From assembly GCA_030549955.1 (NCBI GenBank), contig JAUQQI010000058.1:1-8878 (forward strand): 8,878 nucleotides of DNA, in the 5' to 3' direction. Under the pieces are notes generated by a model that was not told the origin of the DNA, searched no databases, and worked only from the letters and a program-made list of their open reading frames with translations. Shown here in pieces: positions 1 through 6,957 of the stretch (positions within the stretch are counted from its first letter, which is position 1; the number at the start of each line of letters is the position of its first letter). The position numbers were made by a program, and so were the translations under genes. This DNA is from Chloroflexota bacterium (GTDB lineage: Bacteria; Chloroflexota; Dehalococcoidia; JAUQQI01).

Positions 1-565
1 GGCTGGCGAACACCCCGCGAATATGGTTCTCCTGCGGGGCTTCGCAAAACACCCCCACCCACCGACCTTCGAGGAGGTTTATAAGCTTAAGGCGGCGGCC
101 GTCGCGACCTACCCCATGTACCGGGGCCTGGCCCGCCTGGTCGGCATGACGGTGGTGCCGACGGGCCAGACGCTGGCCGAGAACTTTCAGACGGTGGCCG
201 ACCGCTTCGCCGAGTTTGACTTTTTCTTCGTTCACTTCAAACGGACCGATACCGCCGGCGAAGATGGCAACTTTGACGCCAAGGTTGCGGCCATCGAGGA
301 GGCCGACCGGCTCATTCCCCGGCTGATAGAGCTGCAACCGGACGTCGTCGTTGTCACCGGTGACCATTCGACCCCGGCGGTTTACCGGTCCCACTCTTGG
401 CACCCGGTCCCGGTCGTGCTCTGGTCCCGCTGGTGCCGGCCCGACCGGGCCGAAAAATTCGGGGAGACGGCCTGCCGGCAGGGCGGCCTGGGCCTGATCC
501 CGGCAACGGCCATCATGCCCCTGATGCTCGCCCACGCCGGCCGGCTCACCCGGTTCGGGGCCTGA
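1..565 (+). CDS. apgM: 2,3-bisphosphoglycerate-independent phosphoglycerate mutase, archaeal (ApgM) type; 5' truncated
   Basis: This gene interconverts 3- and 2-phosphoglycerate in cytoplasmic glycolysis/gluconeogenesis without the 2,3-bisphosphoglycerate cofactor. The reading frame is open from base 2 to the TGA at 563-565, so about 187 C-terminal residues are visible; the family is about 400 residues long, so roughly the first half lies outside the window. Family marks seen are ANMVLLRGF (17-43), HFKRTDTAGEDGNFDAK (233-283), the TGDHSTP metal-site motif (356-376) and SHSWHPVPVVLWS (about 386-427). In alkaline-phosphatase-superfamily enzymes of this kind the Asp and His of the DH pair (362-367) bind the catalytic metal ions. 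The ATG at 23 lies inside the conserved core and is not the start. tpiA, also a glycolytic gene, follows after 5 bases, which supports the assignment. ApgM is the archaeal-type form, also found in several bacterial phyla, and is unrelated to the dPGM enzymes. Confidence 0.9.
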   Translation, partial: AGEHPANMVLLRGFAKHPHPPTFEEVYKLKAAAVATYPMYRGLARLVGMTVVPTGQTLAENFQTVADRFAEFDFFFVHFKRTDTAGEDGNFDAKVAAIEEADRLIPRLIELQPDVVVVTGDHSTPAVYRSHSWHPVPVVLWSRWCRPDRAEKFGETACRQGGLGLIPATAIMPLMLAHAGRLTRFGA

Positions 566-570
566 AACCG

Positions 571-1353
571 ATGCGTCGTCCGCTAATTGCGGCCAACTGG
601 AAAATGAACACGACCGTGCCGGAGGGGCTCCGGCTGGTAGTGGCCATGGTCGACCGGCTCGTTGAGCTGGCCCGGGATGTCGACCTGGTGCTTTGCCCGC
701 CGTTCACGTCGATTTACCCGGTTTATCAGCTCTTAGCCGACACGCCGATTGCCCTTGGGGCCCAGGACGTTCACTGGGAGCCGAAAGGGGCATATACCGG
801 GGAGATTTCAGCCCCGATGCTCCGGCCGTTCTGTCGCTACGTCATCATCGGCCACAGCGAACGCCGGCAATATTTCGGCGAGACCGACGAAACGGTGGCT
901 CGCAAGCTCCGGGCCGCGGCCGGGGCCGGGCTTATCCCCATCCTGTGCGTGGGCGAAAACCTGGCTGAAAATGAGGCCGGTCTTACCCTCGAAGTCGTCA
1001 CCCGCCAGCTTGAAGCCGGCCTCAAGGACTGGCCCGCCGACCGGGAGCTGGTTGTGGCTTACGAGCCGGTCTGGGCCATCGGGACCGGCCGGCCGGCAAC
1101 CGGCGAACAGGCCGGCGAAGTTATCGGAGAAATTCGGGCGGTGCTCGGCCGGGAGTTCGGGGTGACGTCTGCCGGCCGGACCCGAATCCTCTACGGGGGC
1201 AGTGTCTCACCGGAAAACATCGGCGAATTTGTCAGCCACCCGGAGATTGACGGGGCCCTGGTCGGCGGGGCAAGCCTGCGGGCGAGCGACTTCGTCGAAA
1301 TCGTGCGGATAACGGCTTCGGTTTCCGGTAAAGCGGTCGGGCGGGGAGGTTAG
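571..1353 (+). CDS. tpiA: Triosephosphate isomerase
   Basis: This 260-residue protein is a full-length TIM-barrel enzyme interconverting dihydroxyacetone phosphate and glyceraldehyde 3-phosphate. All catalytic marks are present: Asn9 and Lys11 in AANWKMN, His95 in IIGHSERR, the general base Glu165 in AYEPVWAIGTG (which also opens flexible loop 6), and the phosphate-binding YGGSV (208-212) and GALVGGASL near the C-terminus. The start at 571 puts the conserved LIAANWKMN at residues 5-13, as expected. The frame is open upstream to a TTG at 397, but that would add 58 residues unrelated to the family and overlap apgM by 169 bases. No Shine-Dalgarno sequence is visible before 571. The apgM stop is only 5 bases upstream, so translation is probably coupled. 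The C-terminus has a short basic, glycine-rich tail after the barrel. Confidence 0.97.
   Translation: MRRPLIAANWKMNTTVPEGLRLVVAMVDRLVELARDVDLVLCPPFTSIYPVYQLLADTPIALGAQDVHWEPKGAYTGEISAPMLRPFCRYVIIGHSERRQYFGETDETVARKLRAAAGAGLIPILCVGENLAENEAGLTLEVVTRQLEAGLKDWPADRELVVAYEPVWAIGTGRPATGEQAGEVIGEIRAVLGREFGVTSAGRTRILYGGSVSPENIGEFVSHPEIDGALVGGASLRASDFVEIVRITASVSGKAVGRGG
1343..1350 (+). promoter_or_regulatory. Ribosome-binding site of the solute-binding protein gene
   Basis: GGGGAGGT lies inside the last codons of tpiA, with the GGAGG core ending five bases before the ATG at 1355. It is the strongest Shine-Dalgarno sequence in the first half of the window. It suggests this gene is initiated independently of tpiA rather than only by coupling. 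Confidence 0.7.
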
Positions 1354-1354
1354 G

Positions 1355-2935
1355 ATGGGACTGCGGCTGAGTCGACGGCAGGCCCTCGGCCTCATGCTCG
1401 GGGTGGGCCTCTCAGCTGGGGGTGCCTCCGGTTGCCGCGTTCCGGAGATCAGTCAGCCTGCCCGGCCCCCGGATCCGACCCGCCCCCGCGCCGGGGGTAT
1501 CCTGAAGGTGGGCTACCACGCCGACCCTACGACCCTGGACCCCCACGGAGGGGTCCCGGCGGCCCTGCCCATCATGGGCCTGATTTACTCCCGGCTCGTC
1601 CGTTTCCGGACCGGGCGGGAAGTTCACCCGAACCAGCTCATCCCTGAGCCGGACCTGGTTGAAAGCTGGGAGCAGACCGACGACGTGACCTACGTTTTTC
1701 ACCTGCGAAGGGGGGTGCGCTTTCACAACCGGCCCCCGGTCAACGGCCGGGAGCTCGTGGCCGAAGACGTCAAGGCAAACTTTGAGTGGCTCAGGTCGAG
1801 TCCCGACCCCCGCCACCAGCTCCACTTCGGCCGCATCGACCGGATTGAGGTTCCGGATAAGTACTCCGTTAAGGTGATTCTCAAAGAGGTCACGGCCCCA
1901 TTTATTAACTACGTGGCCGGCCCCTACGGCTGGATTGTCCCGCGGGAATTGCTCGGCCAGCCGACCCTGCTGAGGACGACCCCGGTCGGGACCGGTCCGT
2001 TCGTCGTCAGCGAGCATATCCCGGGCATAAGCCTGATCCTCAAGAAGAATGCCGAGTACTTTCTCCCGGGCCGGCCATATCTTGACGAGGTCCACTGGCT
2101 TATCATCCCCGACGAAACCGCCCGCCTCGCTTACTTCCGGGCCGGGGCCCTCGACCTCCTCCCCCCAGCCGTGCCGACTTCCCCGGCAGAGTTCGAGCTG
2201 ATCCGGCAGGCTTTGCCCGGGGCCCAGGCCGAGGAGCTGCCGGGGGCCGAATCGTTCTATCTTAAAGTCCGGGCCGACGCCGGCCCCCTGGCCGACCGAC
2301 AGGCCCGCCAGGCCCTGGCCCTGGCCATCGACCGGCAGGTCCTGCTGGAACGGCTCTTCCGGGGGCACGGGACGGTCGCCGGACCCTTAAGCCCCGCCCT
2401 GATGGAGTGGACACTCCCGGCGGACCGCCTCGAAAGGGCCGCCAGGTACCATCGGCCTGACCCGGAGGCGGCCAGGCAGCTCGCCGAACAAACGGGCCTG
2501 CAGGGATCCAGCCTGCGGCTCGAAATCCCGCCCGGTCTGGTAGGCGGCCGGGCCTGGGCTGACCTGCTCCGGGACCAGTTCGCCCGCCTGGGCCTTAACC
2601 TGACCGGGGACGGGCCGGCCGAGCTGAGCCTGCAGGCCTACGGCTTTTTCCTGGACCCGGATGAGCAGCTTGCGGCCATGTTTGGACCTGGCGGGCCGGC
2701 CCCGGTGAGCGACCCCTACCTGGCCGAACTTATCCGTCGACAGCGCCGGATTCTAAACAAGGCGGCCCGTAAACAGCTCATCGATGAGATTCAGGTTTAT
2801 CTGGCCGAACAGCAGTATTTTATCGGCCTCATTTCGGCGAGCCATTTCGGCCTCTGGCAACCTTACGTTCGGGGCTACCGGCCCCATTCGGGGCCTGGGA
2901 GTTACGAGCTTGTTGATACCTGGCTGGGGCGATGA
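1355..2935 (+). CDS. ABC transporter substrate-binding lipoprotein, family 5 (peptide/nickel type)
   Basis: This 526-residue protein resembles the extracytoplasmic solute-binding proteins that deliver oligopeptides, nickel or related ligands to ABC permeases. The N-terminus has a twin-arginine motif (SRRQALG, residues 6-12), a hydrophobic stretch, and a lipobox-like ASGC with Cys27 as the predicted lipidated residue. A proline-rich linker (about 28-46) follows. The mature domain opens with GGILKVGY (47-54), then DPTTLDPH and the family 5 signature region with YVFHLRRGVRFH and LVAEDVKANFEWL. Its length is normal for the family. It would be exported folded through Tat and anchored on the outer face of the membrane. 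No permease or ATPase genes lie within the window, so its partner must be elsewhere. The downstream SDR gene starts inside its stop codon (ATGA), so the two are co-translated. The ligand cannot be read from the sequence. Confidence 0.88.
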   Translation: MGLRLSRRQALGLMLGVGLSAGGASGCRVPEISQPARPPDPTRPRAGGILKVGYHADPTTLDPHGGVPAALPIMGLIYSRLVRFRTGREVHPNQLIPEPDLVESWEQTDDVTYVFHLRRGVRFHNRPPVNGRELVAEDVKANFEWLRSSPDPRHQLHFGRIDRIEVPDKYSVKVILKEVTAPFINYVAGPYGWIVPRELLGQPTLLRTTPVGTGPFVVSEHIPGISLILKKNAEYFLPGRPYLDEVHWLIIPDETARLAYFRAGALDLLPPAVPTSPAEFELIRQALPGAQAEELPGAESFYLKVRADAGPLADRQARQALALAIDRQVLLERLFRGHGTVAGPLSPALMEWTLPADRLERAARYHRPDPEAARQLAEQTGLQGSSLRLEIPPGLVGGRAWADLLRDQFARLGLNLTGDGPAELSLQAYGFFLDPDEQLAAMFGPGGPAPVSDPYLAELIRRQRRILNKAARKQLIDEIQVYLAEQQYFIGLISASHFGLWQPYVRGYRPHSGPGSYELVDTWLGR

Positions 2936-3909
2936 CGGACGAGCGGTTTTTCGTTACGGGCAGTTCAGGCTGTATCGGGTCCTGGGTCTTGAAGCTCCTG
3001 GGCGAGGGGGGCGCCACGGCCGTTGGGGCTGACATTGACCCGGAGCCCCGGCGCCTGAGTCTCCTTGTGCCCCCTGACTCCCTTCCGGGCGTAAGTTTCA
3101 TCAAGCTTGACATCACCGACTTCGACGGCATTCTCCGGGCCCTCGAAGGCCACCGGATAAACCGCATCATCCACCTCGCCGCCCTGCAGATCCCGTTCTG
3201 CCGGGCCGACCCCATCCGGGGCGCCCAGGTCAACGTTGTGGGCACGGTCAACATTTTCGAGGCCGCCCGCCGCCTCGGGATCAGGTCGCTGGTCTATGCC
3301 AGTTCGGTAGCCGTCTTTGGCCCGCCGGATTTCTACGGCGCGTCCGGACCCCTCCCTGACGACGCCCCCCAGCGGCCCGAGACCCTTTACGGGGTTTACA
3401 AGCAAGCCAATGAGGGAACAGCCCGCCTCTACTGGCAGGATTACGGCGTCCCGTCGGTGGGTTTGAGGCCCTGGGCCGTCTACGGGCTGGGCCGGGACCA
3501 GGGTCTGACTTCCGACCCGACCAAGGCCATCAAAGCCGCAATCCTGGGGGTCCCCTTTAAGATCCGTTTCAGCGGCCGGCTGGACCTCCAGTACGCCGAG
3601 GATGTTGCCAGGACTTTCATTGCGGCCGCCCGGCGGGAGGTCGCCGGGGCCCCGGTCTTTAACCTCCGGGGTAGCGTAGTTTCGGTCGAAGAATTCCTGG
3701 CTGAGCTCGGCCGCATCCTTCCCGAAAGCCGGGAACTTATCGGCTTTGAGGGCCCACCCCTGCCCCTGCCGCCGGAGCTTGATGACCGGTGCCTGCGGTC
3801 CTTCCTGGGAGATGGGCCCTACACGCCGCTGGCCAAAGGCATCAGCCAGACGGCCAGAATGTTTGGCGCCCTTAAGGCGGCCGGGCGACTCGACCCCCGC
3901 ATCGAATGA
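2932..3909 (+). CDS. NAD-dependent epimerase/dehydratase-like protein (extended SDR)
   Basis: This 325-residue protein is a Rossmann-fold enzyme of the extended short-chain dehydrogenase family, which includes GalE-like sugar-nucleotide epimerases and sugar-acid dehydrogenases. The N-terminal nucleotide-binding motif GSSGCIG has glycines at 10, 13 and 16. Asp34 at the end of the second strand (VGADID) suggests NAD(H) rather than NADP(H). The active site is Ser124/Ser125 in YASSVAVFG with Tyr153 and Lys157 in YGVYK (YxxxK). A further conserved-looking segment, RPWAVYGLGRDQGLTS, begins at Arg179, and DLQYAEDVARTFI is the usual post-core motif. It overlaps the solute-binding protein gene upstream and miaA downstream by 4 bases each. 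The substrate cannot be inferred. The link to the solute-binding protein hints at uptake plus metabolism of one compound, but that is speculation. Confidence 0.85.
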   Translation: MTDERFFVTGSSGCIGSWVLKLLGEGGATAVGADIDPEPRRLSLLVPPDSLPGVSFIKLDITDFDGILRALEGHRINRIIHLAALQIPFCRADPIRGAQVNVVGTVNIFEAARRLGIRSLVYASSVAVFGPPDFYGASGPLPDDAPQRPETLYGVYKQANEGTARLYWQDYGVPSVGLRPWAVYGLGRDQGLTSDPTKAIKAAILGVPFKIRFSGRLDLQYAEDVARTFIAAARREVAGAPVFNLRGSVVSVEEFLAELGRILPESRELIGFEGPPLPLPPELDDRCLRSFLGDGPYTPLAKGISQTARMFGALKAAGRLDPRIE

Positions 3910-4844
3910 TGCCGGAACGGCCAAAGCCGGTGGTCATCGTCGGGCCGACGGCCACCGGGAAGTCGGAGCTGGCCGTGGCCCTGGCCGAGCGGTTCGACGG
4001 CGAAATCGTTAACGCCGATAGCCGTCAGGTCTACCGGTGTCTCGATATCGGCACGGCGAAGCCCTCGCCGGAACTGCGCCGCCGCATCCCCCACCACCTC
4101 TTCGACATCGTCCGCCCCGACGAGGGGTTCAGCGTTGCCCTTTACACCCGGCTGGCCCGCCAGGCCGCCGCAGAGATTGCCCGCCGGGGAAAACTGCCCA
4201 TTATCGTCGGCGGCACCGGCCATTACGTCTGGGCCCTCCTTGAAGGCTACGAGATTCCGCCGGTTCCCCCGGACCCCGACCTGCGCCGGCAGCTTCGGGA
4301 GCGGGCCGAGGCGGAAGGGCCCGAGGCCCTCTACGCCGAGCTTAGAAGCCGGGATCCGGAGGCAGCCGCCCGGATCGACCCCCGGAACCTGCGGCGGGTC
4401 ATCCGGGCCCTCGAGGTGATAATTCGGACCGGCCGGAAGTTTTCGGAGCTGCGCCATAAGAACCCGCCTGCCTGGGACCCCCTGATTGTCGGTCTTACCC
4501 TGGACCGCAAGAAGCTTTACGAACGGATCGACCGACGGGTTGAGGCGATGCTGGCTGCCGGCTGGCTCGATGAGGTCCGGCAGCTCCTGAGGAAGGGTTA
4601 CTCGGCCGACCTGCCGGCCCTTACCGGCCACGGCTACCGCTGGCTTATAAAACACGTTAAAGGCGAAATCTCCCTGGGCGAGGCCATCCGCCTCACCAGG
4701 AACGAAATCCACAACTACGCCCGTCACCAGTACGGCTGGTTCAGACTGAGCGACCCCCGGATCACCTGGCTGCGGGCCGATGCCCCGGACCTGGTCGAGA
4801 AGGCGGCCGGCCTGGTTGAACGTCACCTGGCCGGTGGAGGGTAA
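3906..4844 (+). CDS. miaA: tRNA dimethylallyltransferase (tRNA isopentenyltransferase)
   Basis: MiaA transfers a dimethylallyl group from DMAPP to N6 of adenosine 37 in tRNAs reading codons that begin with U, in the cytoplasm. The 312-residue length is normal. Visible motifs are the P-loop GPTATGKS (13-20), NADSRQVY (36-43, with the catalytic-type Asp38 and Ser39), LDIGTAKPS, HHLFDI, and GGTGHYVWALLEGYEIPP. In the last motif His replaces the more usual Leu or Gln after GGTG. The C-terminal RNA-binding part includes HNYARHQYGWFRL. The start overlaps the SDR stop as ATGATG, so 3906 or 3909 could be used. There is no Shine-Dalgarno sequence, which points to coupled translation. The overlap with an SDR gene is probably only operon packing. 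Confidence 0.96.
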   Translation: MMPERPKPVVIVGPTATGKSELAVALAERFDGEIVNADSRQVYRCLDIGTAKPSPELRRRIPHHLFDIVRPDEGFSVALYTRLARQAAAEIARRGKLPIIVGGTGHYVWALLEGYEIPPVPPDPDLRRQLRERAEAEGPEALYAELRSRDPEAAARIDPRNLRRVIRALEVIIRTGRKFSELRHKNPPAWDPLIVGLTLDRKKLYERIDRRVEAMLAAGWLDEVRQLLRKGYSADLPALTGHGYRWLIKHVKGEISLGEAIRLTRNEIHNYARHQYGWFRLSDPRITWLRADAPDLVEKAAGLVERHLAGGG

Positions 4845-4895
4845 GGCCGCCACCGTGGTATCCTAAGGATCGAGACCCGGAGGGAGAAACTGACC
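4845..4895 (+). other. 51-base gap between miaA and dapF with two small dyads
   Basis: The gap holds two adjacent short inverted repeats, ccaccgtgg (4850-4858) and atcctaaggat (4860-4870), each with a single central base, followed by the dapF ribosome-binding site. Neither can form a stable RNA hairpin because the loops are too short, and there is no T-run, so this is not a terminator. They could be a DNA-binding site or chance. No convincing -35/-10 pair is visible. Confidence 0.3.
4879..4886 (+). promoter_or_regulatory. Ribosome-binding site of dapF (GTG start)
   Basis: GGAGGGAG lies 9 bases before the GTG at 4896. This fixes the non-ATG start, which places the conserved N-terminal FYKVHGLGNDF at residues 3-13 as in other DapF proteins. 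Confidence 0.75.
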
Positions 4896-5738
4896 GTGCG
4901 ATTTTATAAGGTCCACGGCCTCGGGAACGACTTCATCCTGTTCGACGCCCGGGCCCGCCGGCTCGACTGGCACCGGCTCGCCCCCCGGCTCTGCGACCGG
5001 CACTTCGGCATCGGGGCAGACGGCCTGCTGCTCCTTGAGGACGGCGAAAAGGCCCCCTTCCGGATGCGGATTATCAACGCCGACGGGTCCGAGGCCGAGA
5101 TGTGCGGCAACGGCATCCGCTGCTTTGCCAAGTACCTGGCCGACCACAGCTACATTCCGGCCGACCGGGACGAGCTCGAGGTCGAGACCCTGGCCGGAAT
5201 CCAGCGGCTCCGCCTCGTCCGGCGGGGCGGGGTGGTTGAGGCTGTCCGGGTCGCGATGGGCCGGCCCCGCTTCGACCCGGCCGAGGTCCCGGTCGACCTG
5301 CCCGGTCCGGGGCCCATTATCGACTATCCGGTGATTGTGGATGGTCACCGGCTCGCCCTGACCTTCGTCTCGATGGGGAATCCCCACGCCATCGCCTTTC
5401 TCGACGACCCGGTTGAAGCTTTTCCGCTCGAGCAGGTCGGGCCGAAAGTTGAAAACCACCCCCTCTTCCCGAAGCGGACAAATTTCGAGGTGGTTAACCG
5501 GCTCAGCCCGGACCATTACCGGGTTCGGGTCTGGGAACGGGGGGTCGGGCTGACCCTCGCCTGCGGCACCGGCGCCTGTGCCGTGGCTGTTGCCGCCCGA
5601 CTTAAACGGCTTGCGCCCGAAAAGGTCCGGGTTGAGCTTCCCGGTGGGACCCTCGAAATCGAGTGGGACGGCCAGGGTGAGGTCCTGATGACCGGCCCCG
5701 CGGCCGAAGTCTTTGTCGGCGAGTGGTTCGAAGATTGA
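4896..5738 (+). CDS. dapF: Diaminopimelate epimerase
   Basis: DapF converts LL-diaminopimelate to meso-diaminopimelate without a cofactor, supplying lysine synthesis and, where present, peptidoglycan. The protein has 280 residues, normal for the family, and begins with the usual KVHGLGNDF. The two catalytic cysteines that act as acid and base are both present: Cys70 in EMCGNGIRCFAKY and Cys223 in LACGTGACAVAVAA. SMGNPHAI (about 157-164) and the ERGVG segment before the second Cys also match. The start is GTG, supported by a strong ribosome-binding site. It sits 51 bases after miaA and 52 bases before dapL, whose product makes its substrate. The pairing gives strong functional support to both calls. 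Confidence 0.98.
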   Translation: MRFYKVHGLGNDFILFDARARRLDWHRLAPRLCDRHFGIGADGLLLLEDGEKAPFRMRIINADGSEAEMCGNGIRCFAKYLADHSYIPADRDELEVETLAGIQRLRLVRRGGVVEAVRVAMGRPRFDPAEVPVDLPGPGPIIDYPVIVDGHRLALTFVSMGNPHAIAFLDDPVEAFPLEQVGPKVENHPLFPKRTNFEVVNRLSPDHYRVRVWERGVGLTLACGTGACAVAVAARLKRLAPEKVRVELPGGTLEIEWDGQGEVLMTGPAAEVFVGEWFED

Positions 5739-5776
5739 GCCGCCGCCCGGTCCTGAAAACCCCCGAATCCACCCCC

Positions 5777-5781
5777 GGGAG
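5777..5781 (+). promoter_or_regulatory. Ribosome-binding site deciding the dapL start
   Basis: GGGAG lies 9 bases before the ATG at 5791. The frame is open back to a TTG at 5713 inside dapF, but that has no comparable site and would add 26 residues unlike the family. The 5739-5790 gap otherwise holds nothing recognisable. Confidence 0.55.
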
Positions 5782-5790
5782 ACGACTGAG

Positions 5791-6957
5791 ATGAGAACCT
5801 CGCGCCGTCTCGGTCTGCTGCCTCCGTATCTCTTCGCCGAAATCAGCCGGACCGTCGGCCGGCTCCGGGCCGAGGGCCGGGACGTGGTCAGCCTGGGGAT
5901 CGGCGACCCCGACCTGCCGACCCCGCCCCCAATTATTGATGCCCTCTGCGAGGCCGCCCGCGACCCGCTAAACCACCGCTACCCGGAAACCGAAGGCCTG
6001 CCCGAACTCCGGGCGGCGATTGCCGGCTGGTACCGGCGGCGATTCGGGGTCGAGCTTAACCCCGACACCGAGGTCGTGCCCCTTATCGGGTCCAAAGAAG
6101 GAATCGCTCACATCCCCCTGGCAGTTATCGACCCCGGCGACATCGTGCTGGTGCCAGACCCGGGTTACCCGGTCTACACGTCGGGGGCCGTCTTCGCCGG
6201 CGGGGAGGTCTTTTATCTGCCCCTCAAAAAGGACCGGGGATTTCTCCCCGACCTGGCGGCCGTGCCAACCGAAGTTGCCCGGCGGGCCGGCCTCCTCTGG
6301 CTGAACTACCCCAACAACCCAACCGGTGCGACCGCCGACGAGCGGTTCTTCCGGGAGGTTGTCGAATTCGCCCACGCGTTCGACATCGTTGTCTGCCACG
6401 ACGCGGCGTACAGCGAGGTGGCCTTCGACGGCTACCGGCCGGTCTCATTCCTGCAGGTGGAGGGGGCCCGGGAGGTGGGAGTGGAGTTTCACAGCCTCTC
6501 AAAGACGTATAATATGACCGGGTGGCGGATTGGAATGGCCGTCGGAAATCCCGACGTCATCCAGGCCCTTACCCGGGTGAAGACTAACTTTGATTCGGGG
6601 ATTCCCCAGGCGATTCAGCGGGCGGCAATAACTGCCCTGCAGGGCCCCGACGGGTGGGTTGAGGCGAATAACCGGGTTTATCAGCGCCGGCGGGACCTGG
6701 CCGTTGAAGCCCTGCGGGCCGCCGGGTTCGATGTCTGGCTGCCGAAGGCAACCTTCTACCTGTGGGTTCCGACCCCGGACGGCCAGCCGTCCATTGATTT
6801 TGCCCTCCGGCTGCTCGAGGCTACGGCGGTGGTTGTTACCCCCGGCGTTGGGTTCGGGCCGGGCGGCGAGGGCTATTTTCGGATTTCCCTGACGACCCCC
6901 GACGACCGTCTCGAAGAGGCCCTGCGCCGGCTGGTCGCCTGGAGCAAGAATGGCTGA
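5791..6957 (+). CDS. dapL: LL-diaminopimelate aminotransferase (DapL)
   Basis: This is a 388-residue PLP-dependent fold-type I aminotransferase. DapL makes LL-diaminopimelate directly from tetrahydrodipicolinate and glutamate, bypassing the acyl-intermediate steps of DapD/DapC/DapE. Seen in order are an N-terminal RLGLLPPYLFAEI typical of DapL-like proteins, GIGDPDLPTP (36-45), the PLP-site segment NYPNNPTG (172-179), Asp204 and Tyr207 in HDAAYSEVAFDGY, the Schiff-base Lys238 in SLSKTYNMTGWRIG, and Arg364 in YFRISL, the expected substrate-carboxylate arginine. The family is close to aspartate and other class I aminotransferases, so sequence alone leaves some doubt. Being next to dapF makes DapL much the best reading. 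Its last 8 bases overlap the start of hflX. Confidence 0.92.
   Translation: MRTSRRLGLLPPYLFAEISRTVGRLRAEGRDVVSLGIGDPDLPTPPPIIDALCEAARDPLNHRYPETEGLPELRAAIAGWYRRRFGVELNPDTEVVPLIGSKEGIAHIPLAVIDPGDIVLVPDPGYPVYTSGAVFAGGEVFYLPLKKDRGFLPDLAAVPTEVARRAGLLWLNYPNNPTGATADERFFREVVEFAHAFDIVVCHDAAYSEVAFDGYRPVSFLQVEGAREVGVEFHSLSKTYNMTGWRIGMAVGNPDVIQALTRVKTNFDSGIPQAIQRAAITALQGPDGWVEANNRVYQRRRDLAVEALRAAGFDVWLPKATFYLWVPTPDGQPSIDFALRLLEATAVVVTPGVGFGPGGEGYFRISLTTPDDRLEEALRRLVAWSKNG
6941..6944 (+). promoter_or_regulatory. Ribosome-binding site deciding the hflX start
   Basis: GGAG lies 5 bases before the ATG at 6950, inside the end of dapL. The next in-frame ATG, at 6959, has no such site, so 6950 is preferred. 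Confidence 0.5.

Noticed and set aside
397..570. N-terminal extension of tpiA from a TTG at 397
   Set aside because: It would overlap apgM by 169 bases and add residues not found in triosephosphate isomerases. The ATG at 571 gives the standard N-terminus.
1412..2368. Long open frame (318 codons) on the - strand inside the solute-binding protein gene
   Set aside because: It lies exactly in the antisense phase aligned with the real codons. Stops there need TTA, CTA or TCA codons on the + strand, which are rare in this high-GC genome. The translation shows no recognisable family.
2965..3924. Long open frame on the - strand inside the SDR gene
   Set aside because: It has the same codon-aligned antisense phase. 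The sense protein carries full SDR motifs and the antisense product has none.
3819..4853. Open frame of 344 codons on the - strand across miaA
   Set aside because: It is aligned with miaA codons, has low-complexity composition, no motifs and no ribosome-binding site, whereas the sense frame is an unmistakable MiaA.
4859..4864. TATCCT as a -10 promoter box before dapF
   Set aside because: There is no -35 element at a suitable distance. The nearest TTGAAC (4816-4821) is 37 bases upstream, and the match to TATAAT is weak.
5746..5779. Possible hairpin between cccgg and ccggg in the dapF-dapL gap
   Set aside because: It has a five-base stem with a loop of more than 20 bases and no T-run. It does not resemble a terminator or riboswitch.
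5713..5790. Earlier TTG start for dapL inside dapF
   Set aside because: The added residues are proline-rich and unlike the family. The ATG at 5791 has a ribosome-binding site at a good distance.
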